A stretch of 64,000 nt of DNA from Bacteroidota bacterium (GTDB lineage Bacteria > Bacteroidota > Bacteroidia > Bacteroidales > Dysgonomonadaceae). Position numbers and translations under genes: made by a program. How positions within the stretch are numbered: the stretch's first letter is position 1; the number at the start of each line of letters is the position of its first letter. Positions 60,490 through 64,000 of this stretch are shown here, piece after piece. A model generated the notes under the pieces. The model searched no databases. It saw nothing but the letters and a program-made list of their open reading frames with translations, and was not told the DNA's origin. The DNA lies in the NCBI GenBank assembly GCA_023437305.1, contig JAEZGN010000010.1, positions 62,001-126,000 on the forward strand, written 5' to 3'.

Positions 60490-61695
60490 ATGAGTCTATT
60501 AACTGATAAGTTGTATCGGTATGACGCAGCACGAAACACGCGAGCTGCAGGTATTTACCCTTATTTTAGAGAAATCCAAAGCGACCAGGATACAGAAGTT
60601 GTCATCAACGGAAAAAGAGTATTGATGTTCGGGTCAAATGCCTATCTGGGGCTTACTAATCATCCAAAAGTAAAAGAAGCAGCAATCAATGCGACTAAGA
60701 AATACGGAACGGGCATGGCCGGTTCCCGTTTTTTGAATGGGACATTAGATATCCACGTCGAACTAGAGAAAAAACTAGCTAAATTCGTTGGAAAAGAAGA
60801 TGCGATCGTTTACTCTACCGGATTTAACGTAAACCAAGGTGTTATTTCATGCATCACCGGACGTGAAGATTATATCCTATGGGATGAATTGGATCATGCT
60901 TCTATCATAGAAGGAGCACGTGTATCTTACTCTACCAAACTGAAGTTCCGCCACAACGATATGGATTCTTTGGAAAAACAACTTCAAAGATGTGAACCCG
61001 ATAAGGTTAAGCTAATTGTTATTGATGGTGTATTCAGTATGGAAGGCGACGTTTCACATCTTCCCGAAATAGTTAAATTAGCAAAAAAATACAACGCAAG
61101 TGTAATGGTTGATGAAGCACACAGTATAGGTGTGTTGGGAAAAAACTATAGCGGAAAAGGACTTGTAGAACAATGCGGGCTTGTAGATGATGTTGAACTC
61201 ATAATGGGAACCTTCAGCAAATCGTTAGCTTCGCTTGGGGGCTTCATTGCCGGTAACGAAATAATACTTGACTATCTGCGCCACAATTCACGTCCTTATA
61301 TTTTTACAGCGAGTGCTACTCCTGCCGCAACTGCAGCAGCCAGTGCTGCACTCGATATTATAATATCTGAGCCTGAAAGAATAAAAGCATTATGGGATAT
61401 TACACATTATGCATTGGACGGCTTCCGTCAGCGCGGATTTGAGATAGGACATACATCCACACCTATTATTCCTCTATTTATCAGAGATAATGAAAAAACA
61501 TTCATGATTACAAAACTTCTTTTCGAAGAAGGAATATTTGTAAATCCTGTAGTATCTCCGGCAGTTGCACCAAGCGATACTTTGATTCGTTTCTCACTGA
61601 TGGCTACACACACAAAAGAACAAGTAGACATTGCTTTAGAAAAAATAGAATCAGTATTCAAGAAAATGGGTGTATTATTACAAGTAAAAGCCTAA
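60490..61695 (+). CDS. spt: Serine palmitoyltransferase
   Basis: This 401-residue PLP enzyme of the alpha-oxoamine synthase family condenses serine with an acyl-CoA, the first step of sphingolipid synthesis, a pathway typical of Bacteroidetes. Its PLP lysine is K244 in MGTFSKSLASLGG; D208 and H211 (VDEAHSIG) bind the cofactor and H136 in ELDHASI stacks on it. LMFGSNAYLGLTNHPKV near the N terminus favours SPT over KBL or BioF. It is a single-gene unit with a terminator after it. Confidence 0.9.
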   Translation: MSLLTDKLYRYDAARNTRAAGIYPYFREIQSDQDTEVVINGKRVLMFGSNAYLGLTNHPKVKEAAINATKKYGTGMAGSRFLNGTLDIHVELEKKLAKFVGKEDAIVYSTGFNVNQGVISCITGREDYILWDELDHASIIEGARVSYSTKLKFRHNDMDSLEKQLQRCEPDKVKLIVIDGVFSMEGDVSHLPEIVKLAKKYNASVMVDEAHSIGVLGKNYSGKGLVEQCGLVDDVELIMGTFSKSLASLGGFIAGNEIILDYLRHNSRPYIFTASATPAATAAASAALDIIISEPERIKALWDITHYALDGFRQRGFEIGHTSTPIIPLFIRDNEKTFMITKLLFEEGIFVNPVVSPAVAPSDTLIRFSLMATHTKEQVDIALEKIESVFKKMGVLLQVKA

Positions 61696-61739
61696 AAAAG
61701 GGTAGAGCAAAAGAATATACTTCAAATATAAAATAAGAG

Positions 61740-61775
61740 AACCCTCTGTCCGTTAAAAGATAGAGGGTTTTTCTT
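61740..61775 (+). terminator. Terminator of the serine palmitoyltransferase gene
   Basis: Arms AACCCTCT/AGAGGGTT enclose a 14-nt loop and are followed by TTTTCTTTTC. Confidence 0.85.
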
Positions 61776-61791
61776 TTCTACAAATATACTT

Positions 61792-63096
61792 ATGAAAAAG
61801 TTTATCTTTTTAATAACCATATTGATTTTCGCGACTCAGATATTTGCACAAACCTATACAGTTTCGGGAGGATTGAAAACGCCTTACGCTTATAAAAAAG
61901 AATCGGGTCAAAGTCTTACCGGCACAGGCATAGAGGAGGTCTATTTATTCAACACCTTTGCAGGCGCTACAATAAAGTATAACTCATCGGCTATTTCTGT
62001 CAGATTTTATAAATACAAACAATCTTTTGGAGATAAAATACAGATTCCGGACTCCGATATCTCAATAACATCTATCAACGGAAATTCTACATACATTGTA
62101 TCGAATCTGGAAGACGGATACGGCTATTTTGCAGAGGACAATAATATTGCAAAAAGTGCTATTTGGATTATTGATTATAACCAACATAAATCTATAATAA
62201 ACTCCATCGAAACAAGAGAAAACGACGATAAATGCCAATTTCTTAAATTATTAGTTACAAAAACAGAAGACAAACTCTTCTTCTATACAACAAACGGAAG
62301 CAGAAGAGAAATCCCTCGAAAATACACTGTGAGCTACGACATTCAAGAATGGAATGAAAACAACATGGCTTTTGTAAAAAGCATAAAAACATTAAACATA
62401 GATACTGAAGAAACGATAGATGCTCCTTTAATGAATACCGTTTTCAAACTGAAGGGAGATCAATTTGCAGAATACTTCAAGATGCCACATGAGAAAAGTA
62501 CGGAAGAATACAATGCTATTGCTGTAGAAGGACATATTGTAGCAGAGCAAGAAGGAAAAAATAACGGAGAAATAGGAGGGTCTGCACCGGTCACTGTCAA
62601 CCTATATGGACGAGGAAGTGATGCAGCTTATTTCTACACATGGAGCATATACAACAAGGAAGATACAGCAAACTATATTGTACGTTATACAGGTAGTGAT
62701 GTAAAAAAGTACACGTTCGAAAAAGATGGTAATTACGTCATAAAGCTCGAAGTAGCTAATAATGCCGATCAATCCGCAACCTGTGTTAATACAACTAGGT
62801 TAGAACTTAACATAGAAGAATCAGACATTAAAGCTCCCAACTATTTTTCTCCGGGAGGAACGACGAATGCTGAATTTAAGGTTTACTACAAATCCATCAT
62901 AAAGTTTAAGTGTACTATTTTCAACCGTTGGGGTGTAAAAATATATCAATGGAACGACCCTTCGAAAGGTTGGGATGGAAGGCACAACGGAAAGTTTGTA
63001 TCTACCGGTGTTTATTACTATGTGATAGAATATACCGACTCGAAAGGAAGACGCAAGAGTATGGGTGGAGATATAAATGTTTTACGAAGAAACTAA
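61792..63096 (+). CDS. Secreted protein with type B T9SS sorting domain
   Basis: This 434-residue protein has a signal peptide (about 1-20, ending IFAQ), an unassigned N-terminal part, a PKD-like beta-sandwich (about 245-345, YTWSIYNKEDTANYIVRYTG) and a C-terminal domain (about 346-434) of the gliding-motility type: NYFSPGGTTN, TIFNRWGVKIYQW, WDGRHNGKFVSTGVYYYVI. This last is the type B signal for secretion by the type IX system, usually with retention or release at the surface. No catalytic motif is seen. A structural or adhesive role is likely but unproven. The T9SS machinery itself is not in this window, although gldH is. Confidence 0.88.
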   Translation: MKKFIFLITILIFATQIFAQTYTVSGGLKTPYAYKKESGQSLTGTGIEEVYLFNTFAGATIKYNSSAISVRFYKYKQSFGDKIQIPDSDISITSINGNSTYIVSNLEDGYGYFAEDNNIAKSAIWIIDYNQHKSIINSIETRENDDKCQFLKLLVTKTEDKLFFYTTNGSRREIPRKYTVSYDIQEWNENNMAFVKSIKTLNIDTEETIDAPLMNTVFKLKGDQFAEYFKMPHEKSTEEYNAIAVEGHIVAEQEGKNNGEIGGSAPVTVNLYGRGSDAAYFYTWSIYNKEDTANYIVRYTGSDVKKYTFEKDGNYVIKLEVANNADQSATCVNTTRLELNIEESDIKAPNYFSPGGTTNAEFKVYYKSIIKFKCTIFNRWGVKIYQWNDPSKGWDGRHNGKFVSTGVYYYVIEYTDSKGRRKSMGGDINVLRRN

Positions 63097-63319
63097 CAGA
63101 AAAGAAGATTCTCTATTTAGGTTCATAGCACCAACCTTCTTAGCAGAGAATAGAATAGATAACTAAGAATCTAATAAAAGAATTCATTGTCGTCTTTTTT
63201 GTCGAGAGTTCGGCCTTTTCTTTCAATTATAAACTCAAACTTGAGTAATATTTATTTTATCAAAAAAGTAAAAATCTATACCTTTATCACAAATTCTTCT
63301 ACTTAATATAATTCATGTC

Positions 63320-64000
63320 ATGAAAAAAGGTGTTTTTTTGATCTTTTGGTTATGTGCAATATCAATCCTTGCACAAAATTCTGCGAGTAACGAATATAAG
63401 ACTGATAAAGATATATCTTATATTAGTCCAAATGAAAAAGATAATTATCGAAAGGAGCGTTGCAAGCTTGACGTCTATTATCCGGTAAATAAGAAAGATT
63501 TCCCTGTTGTTGTATGGTTTCATGGCGGAGGACTCGAAGGTGGAGAAAAAGGAATACCTAACGAACTAAAGAATAAAGGTATAGCTGTAGTAGCCGTTAA
63601 TTACCGTCTGAGCCCAAAAGCAACGAATCCGGCTTACATTGAAGACGCTGCGGCATCCATTGCCTGGACATTCAACAATATAGCATCTTACGGAGGAAGT
63701 ACCAAAGATATTTATGTGTCGGGACATTCGGCAGGAGGATATCTGACTCTGATGGTTGGTCTGGATAAAAGTTATCTTGAGAAATATGGTATAGATGCTG
63801 ATAAGATAAAAGGACTGGTACCCATCAGCGGACAAACAAACACACATTACACTATCCGAAAAGAAAGAGGTATCCCTTCCAACATACCGATTATTGACGA
63901 ATATGCACCTCTAAACAAAGCCAGAGAAGGCGTCCCTCCTACATTACTAATTACAGGTGATCGTAAACTCGAGTTAACAGCCAGATACGAAGAAAACGCC
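63320..64000 (+). CDS. Secreted alpha/beta hydrolase (partial, cut by window end)
   Basis: An open frame starts with ATG at 63320 and runs to the end of the window (227 codons, no stop). The protein has a signal peptide (about 1-19, ending ILAQ), an oxyanion-hole HGGG (68-71) and the nucleophile elbow GHSAGG with S137, and resembles BD-FAE/esterase-lipase type hydrolases (VVVWFHGG, VAVNYRLSP, GDRKLELTARYEE). The catalytic Asp is probably in VPPTLLITGDR and the His lies beyond the window end. Substrate is unknown. Family members include carboxylesterases and kynurenine formamidase-like enzymes. Confidence 0.85.
   Translation, partial: MKKGVFLIFWLCAISILAQNSASNEYKTDKDISYISPNEKDNYRKERCKLDVYYPVNKKDFPVVVWFHGGGLEGGEKGIPNELKNKGIAVVAVNYRLSPKATNPAYIEDAAASIAWTFNNIASYGGSTKDIYVSGHSAGGYLTLMVGLDKSYLEKYGIDADKIKGLVPISGQTNTHYTIRKERGIPSNIPIIDEYAPLNKAREGVPPTLLITGDRKLELTARYEENA

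Noticed and set aside
1..64000. tRNA, rRNA, insertion sequence or integron features
   Set aside because: I saw no tRNA cloverleaf, rRNA signature or transposase; only rnpB is a recognisable RNA gene.

Overview
The window looks like a chromosomal segment of a Bacteroidales bacterium, probably close to Dysgonomonas (Dysgonomonadaceae). The phylum evidence is strong: a complete Bat aerotolerance operon, GldH, a type B (CHU_C-like) type IX secretion sorting domain, a Bacteroidetes-type serine palmitoyltransferase, a PNGase F relative, low-GC codon use, and many upstream regions carrying the Bacteroidetes -7 element TAnnTTTG. The genus is an inference. No insertion sequence, prophage, CRISPR array, tRNA or obvious island is visible. 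The one recognised RNA gene is RNase P RNA (rnpB).

Layout. 1-9,624 (minus): moxR, a DUF58 protein, a membrane protein, batA, batB, batC, a short BatD-like paralogue, batD and batE. 9,839-12,456 (plus): a DUF4328 membrane protein, pgk and a small lipoprotein. 12,528-20,749: a carbohydrate locus with a GH3 enzyme and an outer-membrane barrel (minus), a NUDIX/winged-helix NrtR-type regulator (minus) and a second GH3 (plus). 21,055-24,628 (plus): a DUF4286 protein, ruvC, lipB, an SDR and an N-terminal-nucleophile hydrolase. 24,579-28,239 (minus): a TonB-dependent siderophore-type receptor and a PepSY membrane protein. 28,923-35,710: lpd, nadK (minus), pdxJ, a TonB-family protein, a DJ-1 protein, a DedA protein and NDH-2, followed by rnpB.

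36,191-41,068 (minus): a secreted protein of unknown role, an ABC-2 exporter pair and a two-part PNGase F-like protein. 41,289-47,535 (plus): miaB, a YtxH/holin-X membrane trio, a Tat-exported DUF362 protein with a secreted partner, and pabB-pabC. 47,537-52,986: a DUF4884 lipoprotein, an rRNA methyltransferase, a GH10-like lipoprotein (all minus), a metallophosphoesterase and rnhB (plus), and gldH (minus). 52,952-60,219 (minus): a cysteine-rich RicT/PSP1 protein, holB, metF, rseP, dxr and a degenerate LytM protein. 60,490-64,000 (plus): serine palmitoyltransferase, a T9SS cargo protein and an alpha/beta hydrolase cut by the window end.

Two regulatory patterns stand out. First, YGTR-N5-TACG occurs four times, two copies flanking each of the two promoters of the GH3/barrel locus, which suggests a repressor regulon run by the adjacent NUDIX protein. 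Second, a 41-bp composite, GTRACA-N20-TGTYAC-TTT-TGTYAC, lies upstream of three unrelated housekeeping genes (lpd, pabB, holB) with identical spacing. I cannot name the factor that would bind it.
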